18,870 nucleotides of DNA, from positions 1-18,870 of the forward strand of contig CALALP010000072.1 of assembly GCA_937925515.1 (NCBI GenBank), in the 5' to 3' direction. Of the stretch, positions 1 to 7,677 are shown in pieces. Position 1 is the stretch's first letter; each line of letters begins with the position of its first letter. The stretch is from an uncultured Lachnoanaerobaculum sp. Its GTDB lineage: Bacteria; Bacillota; Clostridia; Lachnospirales; Lachnospiraceae. Under the pieces are notes generated by a model. That model had not been told where the DNA came from. It did no database searches and saw nothing but the letters and a program-made list of their open reading frames with translations. The position numbers and the translations under genes were made by a program.

Positions 1-31
1 GGTTTGTCCTCGCCGTCGGCGAGGGCAAACC
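1..31 (-). terminator. GC-rich hairpin after oppC, probable terminator
   Basis: Positions 1-14 pair with 18-31 around a 3-base loop (15-17), with one G-U pair at 7/25. The stem may extend past the window edge. On the minus strand the hairpin starts 25 bases after the oppC stop, so it fits the end of the oppDFBC transcript. The expected U-tract would lie outside the window and cannot be seen. Its core, CCTCGCC-NNN-GGCGAGG, recurs exactly at 8168-8184. Confidence 0.55.
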
Positions 32-55
32 CCCCCTTTAAACATTACTTATAAT

Positions 56-991
56 TTAACCTAATCTTTGTTTTGCATCTGATGCACGTCTAAGTGCTTG
101 GCCGATATAGTTTATAGTAAGCATCATAAACAATATAAATATAGTAGCAGGTAGCCATACAAATGCTTTATCCTGTATTATCTCAGGTTTTGAGGCATAG
201 GCTATTAAAGTTCCTATTGACGGTACACTTGTAGGTAAACCAAAACCAAGGAATGAAAGGCTTGTTTCAATACCTATATTTCCTGCAAGTGCAAGAGTAG
301 TATCAACTATTATAATAGATGAAATATTAGGTAAAACTCCACCTAACATAATCTTTAAATCCCTTGTACCCATTGTTTTTGAGGCACTTACATAGTCTCT
401 TCTCGACTCGGACAATGCCTTTGAACGAACAAGTCTTGCAGTTCCCGTCCACCTAAAAGCTGAAAGTATAAGTACAAACTTCATAGCTGTAAATTTAGGA
501 ACAAGGCTTACAAGTGCTATTATGATAAGCATAGTAGGTAAAATTCCTATGAAATCAATAATTGCTAAAAGTATGTTGTCAACTATTGAGCCATAGTAAC
601 CCATTATAAGGCCGACTATAACTCCGATAACAGTTGTAATAAGTGTAATTAAAAATCCTATATAGATAGAGTTTCTAGCACCTACAATTAGAAGTCCGAA
701 GATTGAACGTCCTCCGGCATCTCTACCAAATATATCCCAAATTCTTGTAAATGACGGTCTATGATATTTCATAGTGATATTTACAGTGTTTAAATCTTCA
801 AGATTTATTGTAGCAGCAAATACAAAAACGAATATAAGCACTGCAACCAATGCAAAAAATGATATTGTTGCAAGTCTGTCCTTTGCAAACTCACGAAGTA
901 TTACTTGAAACCCACTTGGATTTTCTGACATAGGAGTTTCAATATTTTCTTTTTCTGCCTCTTCTAAAAGAGTTTTTCTCTTTAAAATCAT
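56..991 (-). CDS. oppC: Oligopeptide ABC transporter permease OppC
   Basis: This is one of the two membrane-spanning subunits of an oligopeptide importer in the cytoplasmic membrane. It pairs with OppB to form the translocation path. The 311-residue length is normal for OppC/DppC. The N-terminal cytoplasmic stretch (about 1-40) is followed by a first membrane helix (about 42-61), the conserved extracytoplasmic segment FGRDAGGRSIFGLL (88-101), then five further hydrophobic segments. The EAA-type loop that docks on the ATPases is at about 200-222 (YVSASKTMG, then LGGVLPN). The start is supported by a GGAGGT site (plus-strand 996-1001) that overlaps the end of oppB, leaving nine bases between the genes. 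It is the last gene of the oppDFBC unit. The substrate (oligopeptide, dipeptide or another compound such as nickel) cannot be fixed from sequence; the OppA partner suggests peptides. Confidence 0.93.
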   Translation of the reverse strand: MILKRKTLLEEAEKENIETPMSENPSGFQVILREFAKDRLATISFFALVAVLIFVFVFAATINLEDLNTVNITMKYHRPSFTRIWDIFGRDAGGRSIFGLLIVGARNSIYIGFLITLITTVIGVIVGLIMGYYGSIVDNILLAIIDFIGILPTMLIIIALVSLVPKFTAMKFVLILSAFRWTGTARLVRSKALSESRRDYVSASKTMGTRDLKIMLGGVLPNISSIIIVDTTLALAGNIGIETSLSFLGFGLPTSVPSIGTLIAYASKPEIIQDKAFVWLPATIFILFMMLTINYIGQALRRASDAKQRLG

Positions 992-1000
992 ATTTACCTC

Positions 1001-1963
1001 CTATTCTATTCTTATGCGTGGATCGATGATTGTCATTGTAATATCTGATATAAGTGATCCAATCAGATATAAAAGTCCATAAAGTAATATAAGTGTAATT
1101 ACAACACTGAAGTCTTTATTAAGCATTGAATCTATAAAGAACTTACCCATTCCGGGATAGCTGAATATAGTTTCTGCAATTACTGAACCACCAAGTAAGC
1201 TTGAAATCTGAAAGCCAAAGAAAGCAGCTATTGGAAGTAATGAGTTTCTGAAAATATGATGTGAATATACCTTTTTCATAGGAACACCCTTACTTCTTGC
1301 AGTCTTTACATAGTCCATTGTTTTTGCATCTATAACTTCATTTCTAAGATACTGTATTGTACCCGGAGAACTGAAAATTGCTATACAGGTCGCAGGCATT
1401 ATAATATGATGAAGTCTACTTAAAAAATATTGTAGAGTCCCCGGTGTAAGACCTGCATCTATTGAACCTATTGTAGGAAACCAATGTAGAGTATATCCAA
1501 ACACAAGTATTGCAATTAAGTAAATTACAAATGACGGAATTGCATATATAAAGAAGTTTGAAAATACTACTGCTTTATCAAATTTAGAGTTTTGGTATCT
1601 TCCTGAAAGTATTCCAAGTGGAATTGCAATCAAATACATCTCAATAAGTGCAAGAATTGATAATGTAAATGAGTTTAATGCTCTTGGTCCTATAACCTCT
1701 AAAACAGGTAAAGAGTATTTATAACTTATACCAAAATCCCCATGCAATGCCTTTGTTATCCAGCGTATATATTGTATATGCCATGGGTCATAGTATCCAC
1801 TTTCAATTCTAAGTTTCTCTATTAAGTTAGGGTCTACCTTAGGATTGGTTATACCTGTAAACGCATCTCCCGGCATCATTTTTCCCAACATAAATATGAG
1901 TATACTCAATATAAATAATTGAGGTATCATAAGTAAAACTCGTCTAAGAATTGTTTTCCACAT
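1001..1963 (-). CDS. oppB: Oligopeptide ABC transporter permease OppB
   Basis: This is the second permease subunit of the importer, partner of OppC. The 320 residues start with a membrane helix (about 8-28), followed by the long extracytoplasmic loop typical of OppB (LIEKLRIESGYYDPW around 47-61, HGDFGISY at 74-81), then five further membrane segments. The EAA loop runs from about 217 to 241 (MDYVKTARSKG, then IFRNSLLP). The protein ends in DPRIRIE, the usual OppB finish. Its ATG overlaps the oppF stop by one base (TAATG), and its ribosome site (GGAGGTG on the minus strand, plus-strand 1971-1977) lies inside the end of oppF, so the two are likely translationally coupled. The family assignment is secure; the solute carried is inferred. 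Confidence 0.94.
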   Translation of the reverse strand: MWKTILRRVLLMIPQLFILSILIFMLGKMMPGDAFTGITNPKVDPNLIEKLRIESGYYDPWHIQYIRWITKALHGDFGISYKYSLPVLEVIGPRALNSFTLSILALIEMYLIAIPLGILSGRYQNSKFDKAVVFSNFFIYAIPSFVIYLIAILVFGYTLHWFPTIGSIDAGLTPGTLQYFLSRLHHIIMPATCIAIFSSPGTIQYLRNEVIDAKTMDYVKTARSKGVPMKKVYSHHIFRNSLLPIAAFFGFQISSLLGGSVIAETIFSYPGMGKFFIDSMLNKDFSVVITLILLYGLLYLIGSLISDITMTIIDPRIRIE

Positions 1964-2901
1964 TATTTTTCACCTCCCGATTCTGCTACAAAATGAGTAG
2001 GTGAAATCTGCTTAAGAGGGTAAACCTTATCGTCCTTATCATAGAATTTATGATAAGATTCATTAAATTCTTTTTCAACCAACTCTCTATTTCGTTTTGA
2101 TTCCTCTTTTAAATCAGGATTGATTTGAGGAATGGACGCAATTAGTTTTCTTGTATATATATGTCTAGGGTCTTTGTAAATATCCTCTCTTTTTCCTGTT
2201 TCAGTAAATCTTCCTCTATGCATAATATAAATATAATCACACATGTGTTTTACTACACCGAGGTCGTGAGAAATGAAAAGATAGGATAAGCCCAAATCTT
2301 TCTGTATTTGCTTTAAGTAGTTAAGTACTTGTGCCTGAACTGATAAGTCAAGAGCTGATACCGGTTCGTCGGCAATTATAAGTTTCGGTTTACAAGCTAT
2401 TGCCCTTGCAACTCCAAGTCTTTGTCTTTGACCTCCTGAAAACTCATGAGGGTATTTATATACTGAATCTTTTGGCATACCGACAATATTTAACAAGTCA
2501 TAAACTCTTGCTTTTCTTTCCTCATGTGTTAGGCTTTCAAAATTGATTATAGGTTCTGAAAGTATATCCATAACTCTTTTTTTAGGGTCAAGGCTTGAGA
2601 GAGAGTCTTGAAAAATCATCTGTACATCTTTGTTATATCCGACTTCTTTTCTTAACTTCTTACTTACTACATTTTTATCTTTGTATAAAATCTGTCCGGC
2701 AGATGTTTTTTCAAGTCCTATAATTGCTTTTCCGATAGTGGATTTACCTGAACCACTTTCGCCTATAAGACCATAAGTTTTACCCTCTTCCAAGGTAAGG
2801 TTTACACCGTCAACAGCATATACATAATCTACTATTCCGTTAAAAAAGCCACCTCTTATAGGATAGTGAACTTTTAAATCTTTTACTTCAAGTAAACTCA
2901 T
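1963..2901 (-). CDS. oppF: Oligopeptide ABC transporter ATPase OppF
   Basis: This is one of the two ATP-hydrolysing subunits of the peptide importer, on the cytoplasmic face of OppB/OppC. Over 312 residues the ABC motifs appear in order: Walker A GESGSGKST at 47-55, Q-loop Gln at 98, signature SGGQRQR at 155-161, Walker B LIIADEP at 174-180, D-loop SALD at 182-185, and H-loop His at 212. The C-terminal tail (about 245-312) has the RKLIASIPQ segment of Opp/Dpp ATPases but no cysteines. The ATG overlaps the oppD stop by four bases (ATGA), and a purine-rich AAGGAAA site precedes it. It acts as a heterodimer with OppD. Naming it F rather than D follows gene order and the shorter tail. Confidence 0.93.
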   Translation of the reverse strand: MSLLEVKDLKVHYPIRGGFFNGIVDYVYAVDGVNLTLEEGKTYGLIGESGSGKSTIGKAIIGLEKTSAGQILYKDKNVVSKKLRKEVGYNKDVQMIFQDSLSSLDPKKRVMDILSEPIINFESLTHEERKARVYDLLNIVGMPKDSVYKYPHEFSGGQRQRLGVARAIACKPKLIIADEPVSALDLSVQAQVLNYLKQIQKDLGLSYLFISHDLGVVKHMCDYIYIMHRGRFTETGKREDIYKDPRHIYTRKLIASIPQINPDLKEESKRNRELVEKEFNESYHKFYDKDDKVYPLKQISPTHFVAESGGEK

Positions 2902-3899
2902 ACATTTTCCTTTCCTTCCAATTTAAAGTTCTTCCAACAACTACACCTTACAAAATGCCCATTTGATATTTCATGGAGTACAGGATTTTCTTCATGTGCC
3001 TCCTTAGGTGTATGAGGTATTCTAGGAGCAAATCTACAACCTTTTCTTGGAAGATTTCTAAGAGAGGGAACCATTCCACTTATAACATATAGTTCCTCAT
3101 CTTCTGAATCTAATTGTGGAATAGCATTTAATAAACTTCTGGTATAAGGGTGCTTAGGGTTATTAAATAGTTCCCTGCTTTCTGCAAGCTCAACTATTTC
3201 TCCTGCATACATTATAGCAACTCTATCAGCCATTTGTGCAACTACACCCAAGTCATGAGTTATAAGTATAATTCCTGCATGAATTTCAGCTTGCAAATCA
3301 AGCAATAAGTCAAGAATTTGTGCTTGAATTGTAACATCGAGAGCAGTTGTAGGCTCATCTGCTATAATTAATTGTGGCTTACATATAAGTGCCATTGCTA
3401 TAATAACACGCTGACGCATACCTCCTGAAAGCTGATGAGGAAATTGCCTATAAATTCTTTCAGGCTTTTCAATACCAACCTTTTCTAGGATTTTAAGACA
3501 TTCTTCCTTTCTTTGAGTAGGATTTAGGTCAGTATGATAAATAAGTCCCTCTTCAATTTGTTCGCCTATTCTTTGTAGAGGATTTAGAGCAGATAGGGGA
3601 TCTTGAAATATCATTCCTATTTTGCCACCTCTTATTTTATTATATTCATTTTCTCCAAGATTAAGTATATTTTGATTTTCAAATTCAACTTCTCCTGTTA
3701 CACGAACATAATTTGGGTCATGTAAACCCATAATTGTAGTGGCAAGGGTACTTTTTCCACAACCGGACTCTCCTACAATAGCAAGCACTTCATCAGAATA
3801 GATAGTTAAATCTACTCCGTCAACTGCATCAAAGTATTCATCTTTAAATCTAAAGCCGGTATGGAGATTTTTTAATTTACATAAAGCTTTTTTTTCCAT
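2898..3899 (-). CDS. oppD: Oligopeptide ABC transporter ATPase OppD
   Basis: This is the second ATPase of the importer, with all catalytic motifs present: Walker A GESGCGKS at 43-50, Q-loop Gln at 99, signature LSGGMRQR at 157-164, Walker B LIIADEP at 177-183, and H-loop His at 215. After the ATPase core comes the Opp/Dpp-specific C-terminal extension (about 245-333). In the family this extension commonly carries four cysteines, shown in a DppD structure to hold an iron-sulfur cluster. Here C288 (GCRFAPR) and C319 (HFVRCSCW, with an extra C321) remain, but the cysteine after APR is Ile294 and no cysteine lies between 294 and 319. The start at 3899 has only a modest site (AAGTGAG). It is the first gene of the oppDFBC unit. 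Confidence 0.93.
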   Translation of the reverse strand: MEKKALCKLKNLHTGFRFKDEYFDAVDGVDLTIYSDEVLAIVGESGCGKSTLATTIMGLHDPNYVRVTGEVEFENQNILNLGENEYNKIRGGKIGMIFQDPLSALNPLQRIGEQIEEGLIYHTDLNPTQRKEECLKILEKVGIEKPERIYRQFPHQLSGGMRQRVIIAMALICKPQLIIADEPTTALDVTIQAQILDLLLDLQAEIHAGIILITHDLGVVAQMADRVAIMYAGEIVELAESRELFNNPKHPYTRSLLNAIPQLDSEDEELYVISGMVPSLRNLPRKGCRFAPRIPHTPKEAHEENPVLHEISNGHFVRCSCWKNFKLEGKENV

Positions 3900-3963
3900 A
3901 TTATTATCTCACTTCTTTAAAATATTGATTTGGTATCAATGATTATGACTTCTAAGTCCATAT

Positions 3964-3981
3964 ACAACAAACATTTGTTGT
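3964..3981. promoter_or_regulatory. Operator-like perfect palindrome upstream of oppD
   Basis: ACAACAAA and TTTGTTGT form a perfect 8-base inverted repeat around a 2-base centre. The site lies between the candidate oppD promoter (4003-4031) and the oppD start, about 65 bases ahead of the ATG and just after the predicted transcription start. That is a natural place for a repressor. The cognate regulator is not known and the motif is not one I recognise. AT-rich DNA yields some palindromes by chance. Confidence 0.4.
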
Positions 3982-4002
3982 TCTATAAATGACTACTGTT
4001 TT

Positions 4003-4031
4003 ATACTACACTTTTTTTAATAATTCATCAA
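4003..4031 (-). promoter_or_regulatory. Candidate promoter for oppDFBC
   Basis: On the minus strand, TTGATG (plus-strand 4026-4031) and TAGTAT (4003-4008) are spaced by 17 bases. Each matches the sigma-A consensus at four of six positions. It lies just after the oppA terminator and would start RNA about 95 bases before the oppD ATG, letting the four distal genes be expressed independently of oppA. Confidence 0.4.
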
Positions 4032-4083
4032 GCAAAAAAAAATAAGAAATTAAAGGGTTTTAAATGAATTATACTATTAATAA

Positions 4084-4116
4084 AAGACCTTGACGGTTTT
4101 AAGTTGTCAAGGTCTT
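4084..4116 (-). terminator. Intrinsic terminator after oppA
   Basis: An 11-base perfect inverted repeat, AAGACCTTGAC / GTCAAGGTCTT, has an 11-base loop. On the minus strand it is followed by TTTTATTAA and starts about 30 bases after the oppA stop. There is no T-run on the plus-strand side. It should stop or reduce read-through from oppA into oppD, giving more binding protein than membrane complex. Confidence 0.82.
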
Positions 4117-4145
4117 AACATTAAAATCAAACCAAGTTTATATCA

Positions 4146-6065
4146 TTATTTATCAGCAATAGGGGCATCTGCTAAGAGCTGTATATCAGACCAATGGAAA
4201 CTTTCAGCAGGGTCTTTCTCAGAGTAGTAGCCAAAATCATAATCACTTACTCTATTGTTTATAACAATTAAATCTACTCTATTCATCATAGGGAAGAAGA
4301 ATGCCTCTTTTTCAAATTGTGCCTCAAACGCATAGTAATTTTTCTGCATTTGAGCAGGATCCATAGATTCTGCTGAACCTAATTTATCAATTATTGTCTG
4401 TAATTCAGGGCTTGTATATCTTGAAAAGTTAAATGCTGCACTCTTACCGAAAATACCAACAGGGTTAGGATCTGATGCTTGTCCAAAAGCAGCTGAATAT
4501 ACATCTATTGCAGGGTCATCACTTTGTATTCTATCGTAGAAGTTGTTAAAATCAAGAAGTCTTCCGTCTACAAGTTCTACATTAAGTCCTATTGATTTCC
4601 ATTGTTGTAGATAGTACTGTGCAATAGGTTCTGCAACTTCTGAACCACTCATACTAGCATAGTTGATAGTTAATTCTGAACCGTCTTTATTTTCTCTTAT
4701 ACCGTCGCCATTTGTATCTTTATAACCTGCATCATCAAGAAGTTTCTTTGCAAGCTCTAAATCATAAGGAGTTCCATTTATATTTGGATCAAGGAGTGTT
4801 TTAAATGGTGCTGCAATAGGAGATAAAGCTCTAAATCTAAGTCCATGGTAGAACTCCTTACCAAGCATATCATTATCAATAGCATGTGCCATTGCTTTTC
4901 TAAGTGCAGGGTCTGCCATTTTTGCATTAGGGTTAGGTACAACTTCATTCTTTGCAGAATCCCATTTACCAAGTTTAAAAGTTAAATAGCTCATATATAA
5001 TTCAAGTCTTGAAGGAATTTTTATATTATTCAACTGTGCAAGCTCAGGATATACATCAGTTGATACTTTCTTGATAATATCATAGTTACCTGATTTAGCG
5101 GCTGCTACTTGTTGAGATGAAGGAATAACTTCAAACTCTACATTTTTAACTTTAGGCTCACCATAGATATAATATGGGTTTGCAGTAAATGATACTTTCT
5201 CTCCTGCAACTACATTTGTTATATAGTATGGACCATAAGATAAAGGATTCTTTCTAAATGCATCTGATTCATTTATCTTATCCATAGGAATACCTTCAAG
5301 CTGTTTTGCATTTACAAACTCAGAGGCAAATGGACCACCCCAAATAACTCCCGGAGTCATTTCCTTAAGATGTATTTTCATATTAGAATCATCAATTACT
5401 TCAAGACCTGAAATCTTATCAGCCTTGCCCTCATTATACTCCTCAATACCTACTATATTATGCATGTCATCACTGTATCTAACTGATTGAGTAGCAACTA
5501 TATAGTCATTATTTGCAGTAACCTCATAAGTCTTAACAATGTCAGCAGTGGTTACTTGTGAACCGTCTGACCACTTAAATTTAGGATTTATTTTATATGT
5601 AACAGTTTTTTCTGCCTCATCAAATGTAACTTTTATAGGGGTAGTATCACTGTCTAAAACAAGTTTAAAGTCTGTAGTTGTTGGAAATGCACCCATCATG
5701 GTGTCTTTCATAACCTCATCATCATAACCGTCAGTGAAAAGGAATGGATTAAAAACTCCCTTAAGAGTTGAATCCGTTACGATAGCAACCTTTAAAGTTG
5801 CGTTTTCAACAGGTGTTCCGTCATTGTGAATTACAGCAGGATGCTCTTTTTGAAATGCCTCCAAAGCAGAACCGTCTGCTGCTGATTCTTTTGCTGTATC
5901 TTCTGATTTTGATTCGCCTGATTTTGATTCATTGCTATTTGCATTGTCTGCTGCCTTAGTGGTATCATTTACATTACTGTTGATACTTCCACCTCCACCA
6001 CAAGCAGTAAGTGTTAATGCAAAAGCCATAGCCATAGCCAATTTACTTAAAGTTTGTTTTTTCAT
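4146..6065 (-). CDS. oppA: Peptide-binding lipoprotein OppA (SBP_bac_5 family)
   Basis: This is the extracytoplasmic substrate-binding protein of the importer, tethered to the membrane as a lipoprotein. The signal peptide (1-21) ends in a lipobox LTAC with the modified cysteine at C22, followed by four glycines. Residues 23-68 form a low-complexity linker rich in Ser, Asn, Glu and Lys. The family-5 solute-binding fold runs from about 85 to 630, with recognisable stretches such as FKWSDGSQVTTADIV, NPLSYGPYYI, and LRKAMAHAIDN. The 639 residues are slightly longer than a typical OppA because of the linker. A strong GGAGG site (plus-strand 6074-6078) precedes the ATG. It is the promoter-proximal gene and is separated from oppD by a terminator. 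The ligand is probably oligopeptides, but binding-site residues were not analysed. Confidence 0.93.
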   Translation of the reverse strand: MKKQTLSKLAMAMAFALTLTACGGGGSINSNVNDTTKAADNANSNESKSGESKSEDTAKESAADGSALEAFQKEHPAVIHNDGTPVENATLKVAIVTDSTLKGVFNPFLFTDGYDDEVMKDTMMGAFPTTTDFKLVLDSDTTPIKVTFDEAEKTVTYKINPKFKWSDGSQVTTADIVKTYEVTANNDYIVATQSVRYSDDMHNIVGIEEYNEGKADKISGLEVIDDSNMKIHLKEMTPGVIWGGPFASEFVNAKQLEGIPMDKINESDAFRKNPLSYGPYYITNVVAGEKVSFTANPYYIYGEPKVKNVEFEVIPSSQQVAAAKSGNYDIIKKVSTDVYPELAQLNNIKIPSRLELYMSYLTFKLGKWDSAKNEVVPNPNAKMADPALRKAMAHAIDNDMLGKEFYHGLRFRALSPIAAPFKTLLDPNINGTPYDLELAKKLLDDAGYKDTNGDGIRENKDGSELTINYASMSGSEVAEPIAQYYLQQWKSIGLNVELVDGRLLDFNNFYDRIQSDDPAIDVYSAAFGQASDPNPVGIFGKSAAFNFSRYTSPELQTIIDKLGSAESMDPAQMQKNYYAFEAQFEKEAFFFPMMNRVDLIVINNRVSDYDFGYYSEKDPAESFHWSDIQLLADAPIADK

Positions 6066-6085
6066 TAATTAGTCCTCCTATTATT

Positions 6086-6117
6086 TGCTCAATTTAACAC
6101 TTTAGATTACTTGAGCA
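6086..6117 (-). repeat. Inverted repeat in the oppA leader
   Basis: TGCTCAA (6086-6092) and TTGAGCA (6111-6117) are perfect inverted arms separated by 18 bases. The structure ends about 8 bases before the oppA ribosome site. In RNA it could form a stem-loop that stabilises the message or influences ribosome access; in DNA it could be a binding site. No T-run follows, so it is not a terminator. Confidence 0.4.
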
Positions 6118-6195
6118 TGTCCTTTTATTTATATCATATTTTCAGCTTAAAAAACATTGTTATAGCAAAAAAAAAGTATTTTTGATAAATCGGAT

Positions 6196-6224
6196 ATAAT
6201 TTATTCTGTATATAGCTGTTTCAA
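6196..6224 (-). promoter_or_regulatory. Weak candidate promoter for oppA
   Basis: On the minus strand, TTGAAA (plus-strand 6219-6224, five of six consensus) is followed after 17 bases by AATTAT (6196-6201, four of six). Transcription would start about 120 bases before the oppA ATG. The TGTGAA repeats at 6223-6251 abut its upstream side. Other AT-rich hexamers closer to the gene (for example a TATGATATAAAT stretch near 6128-6139) could serve instead. Confidence 0.3.
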
Positions 6225-6251
6225 TGTGAAAATTCACAAAAAATTCACATT
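6223..6251. repeat. Nested TGTGAA/TTCACA repeats upstream of oppA
   Basis: AATGTGAA (6223-6230) and TTCACATT (6244-6251) form an 8-base inverted repeat with a 13-base centre. Inside it a further TTCACA (6233-6238) makes a second palindrome, TGTGAA-AA-TTCACA (6225-6238). Three half-sites in 29 bases suggest a regulator-binding region for oppA. It also follows the stop of the upstream hydrolase gene by 25 bases, so as RNA it could be a poor terminator, but no T-run follows. Confidence 0.4.
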
Positions 6252-6275
6252 AAAATTATTCTAAGACTATACCCA

Positions 6276-7541
6276 CTATAACTTAAAGTTATGATAGATT
6301 AAGATAAGAATTGTAACAACTAATGTATATGTAAAGAAAAAGATATTTTCAGCAGGTATTATTAAGGTTATAAGTATGAGTAATGCTATGATTAAATACT
6401 GAACTACTGTATTGCTTTTGATAAATTTAATTACATTATTAAAATGATATCTCATAGGAAACTTAGTTTTGTTTTTAAGCAGTTCTTTTGGAAAGTTAGT
6501 AACAGTTTCTTTTGATTCCTGACTTATATTAAAAAGGCTACTTACTACTTGCTCAAAAGATTTAACAGTGGAATAAATATCATTTATAGTTGTAGCATTT
6601 CCGGAAGAAAGTGCATCAAATATTTCATCTACCACCTTTTGCCTATTTTCCATTTCTATATTTTCAAGCCACTTGTCAAGTGTATCACAAATGGCCATGC
6701 TTGCAGGGTCATGTGTTGGTATAGTGTCAAGTTTACCATATTTAATGCACCAAGAACTTATTTGATGCTGTGCCAGCCCTAATTTTATTGATTTTACTAT
6801 TATTTCATTTGAGATATTAGGTTCAAAAATTTGACCAACTACTGAGTATTCAGGGGAAATGCCAACTGCCTTTTCATTAACTCGTTTAATTAAGTTTGGA
6901 TTTATTATCTCAGGGCATAAACCGGGGGAGTCTAATAAAAAAACTTTTGAAACCTTTTTCCAAAGATTTTCTTCTAGTAAACAAGCGGCATAAAGTGCCA
7001 GATTCCCTCCCTTTGAATGTCCTCCGATATAGTACTTGCAGTCGTCTTTTATGTTTTCTACACAATATTTTAAAGCAAGTTTTTGAGCTTTTACAAGGCT
7101 GAAACTTAACATAAAATCTTCTTTCCAACCTATTATAGTGTTGTCAGTACCTCTAAAACATATGGCTGTAAAGTTGTCATTTGGATTGTCAGAAATATAT
7201 TTATAGGAAAATGCACAAAATTGTAAATTCTTATTTTCATCATAGGCATCAATAAAGTCTGAGATTAAAAGAGTACCAAATCTTTTTGAGTCTGCTAAAG
7301 CTTTGGCAAAATCTTCAAATGAATCATCTTTAAATACAAGTTTTACATTATCATTTAATTTTACATACTGTGATAATTCATTTACACATAAACTAAGACT
7401 CTTTTCATTATTATTAGGTAAAACTTTTTCAAGATCAAGATACGCAAAATAAGATAAAATCATCATATCAATTTCATTAAATTCTTTTTTTGAAAAATTT
7501 AAATCCTTAAACCAGTATATATATTCAAGAAATGTATTCAT
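6276..7541 (-). CDS. Mbeg1/DUF2974-like alpha/beta-hydrolase, membrane-anchored
   Basis: This is a predicted serine hydrolase of the lipase-like alpha/beta fold, function unknown. The N-terminus (SKKEFNEIDMMILSYFAYLDLE, from 17) resembles DUF2974/Mbeg1-like proteins of Firmicutes. FRGTD (129-133) matches the strand ahead of the oxyanion region, and GGHSKGG (173-179) is the nucleophile elbow with Ser176. Asp204 in LLDSPG is a likely acid, and His259 or His277 the base. Residues 379-396 and 401-417 are two hydrophobic helices near the C-terminus, so the enzyme domain is probably held at the membrane. There is no signal peptide, so that domain most likely faces the cytoplasm. The ribosome site AAGGAG sits only four to five bases from the ATG. 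It is divergent from the Nudix gene. The substrate may be a lipid ester, but nothing here proves it. Confidence 0.8.
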   Translation of the reverse strand: MNTFLEYIYWFKDLNFSKKEFNEIDMMILSYFAYLDLEKVLPNNNEKSLSLCVNELSQYVKLNDNVKLVFKDDSFEDFAKALADSKRFGTLLISDFIDAYDENKNLQFCAFSYKYISDNPNDNFTAICFRGTDNTIIGWKEDFMLSFSLVKAQKLALKYCVENIKDDCKYYIGGHSKGGNLALYAACLLEENLWKKVSKVFLLDSPGLCPEIINPNLIKRVNEKAVGISPEYSVVGQIFEPNISNEIIVKSIKLGLAQHQISSWCIKYGKLDTIPTHDPASMAICDTLDKWLENIEMENRQKVVDEIFDALSSGNATTINDIYSTVKSFEQVVSSLFNISQESKETVTNFPKELLKNKTKFPMRYHFNNVIKFIKSNTVVQYLIIALLILITLIIPAENIFFFTYTLVVTILILIYHNFKL

Positions 7542-7573
7542 ACTTCTCCTTAAGTTAAAAATATTTTGATTAC

Positions 7574-7602
7574 AGTATAAGTCAATGTCTTAGATGTATC
7601 AA
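7574..7602 (-). promoter_or_regulatory. Promoter of the Mbeg1-like hydrolase gene
   Basis: On the minus strand, TTGATA (plus-strand 7597-7602) and TATACT (7574-7579) are separated by exactly 17 bases, close to the sigma-A consensus in both boxes. Transcription would start roughly 25 bases before the ATG. It lies back to back with the Nudix promoter. Confidence 0.6.
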
Positions 7603-7614
7603 GTTATATTCAAC

Positions 7615-7643
7615 TTTACAATGCTACTATAATAGTTTATACT
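7615..7643 (+). promoter_or_regulatory. Promoter of the Nudix hydrolase gene
   Basis: TTTACA (7615-7620) and TATACT (7638-7643) are separated by exactly 17 bases; each box matches five of six consensus bases. The start of RNA would fall near 7650, just ahead of the AGGAGG site at 7665-7670. Confidence 0.62.
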
Positions 7644-7677
7644 GAATCAGTTAAAACACTGAACAGGAGGGATTGCA

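Noticed and set aside
4084..4116. Possible bidirectional terminator
   Set aside because: The stem is perfect but only the minus-strand side has a T-run, and no plus-strand gene ends here.
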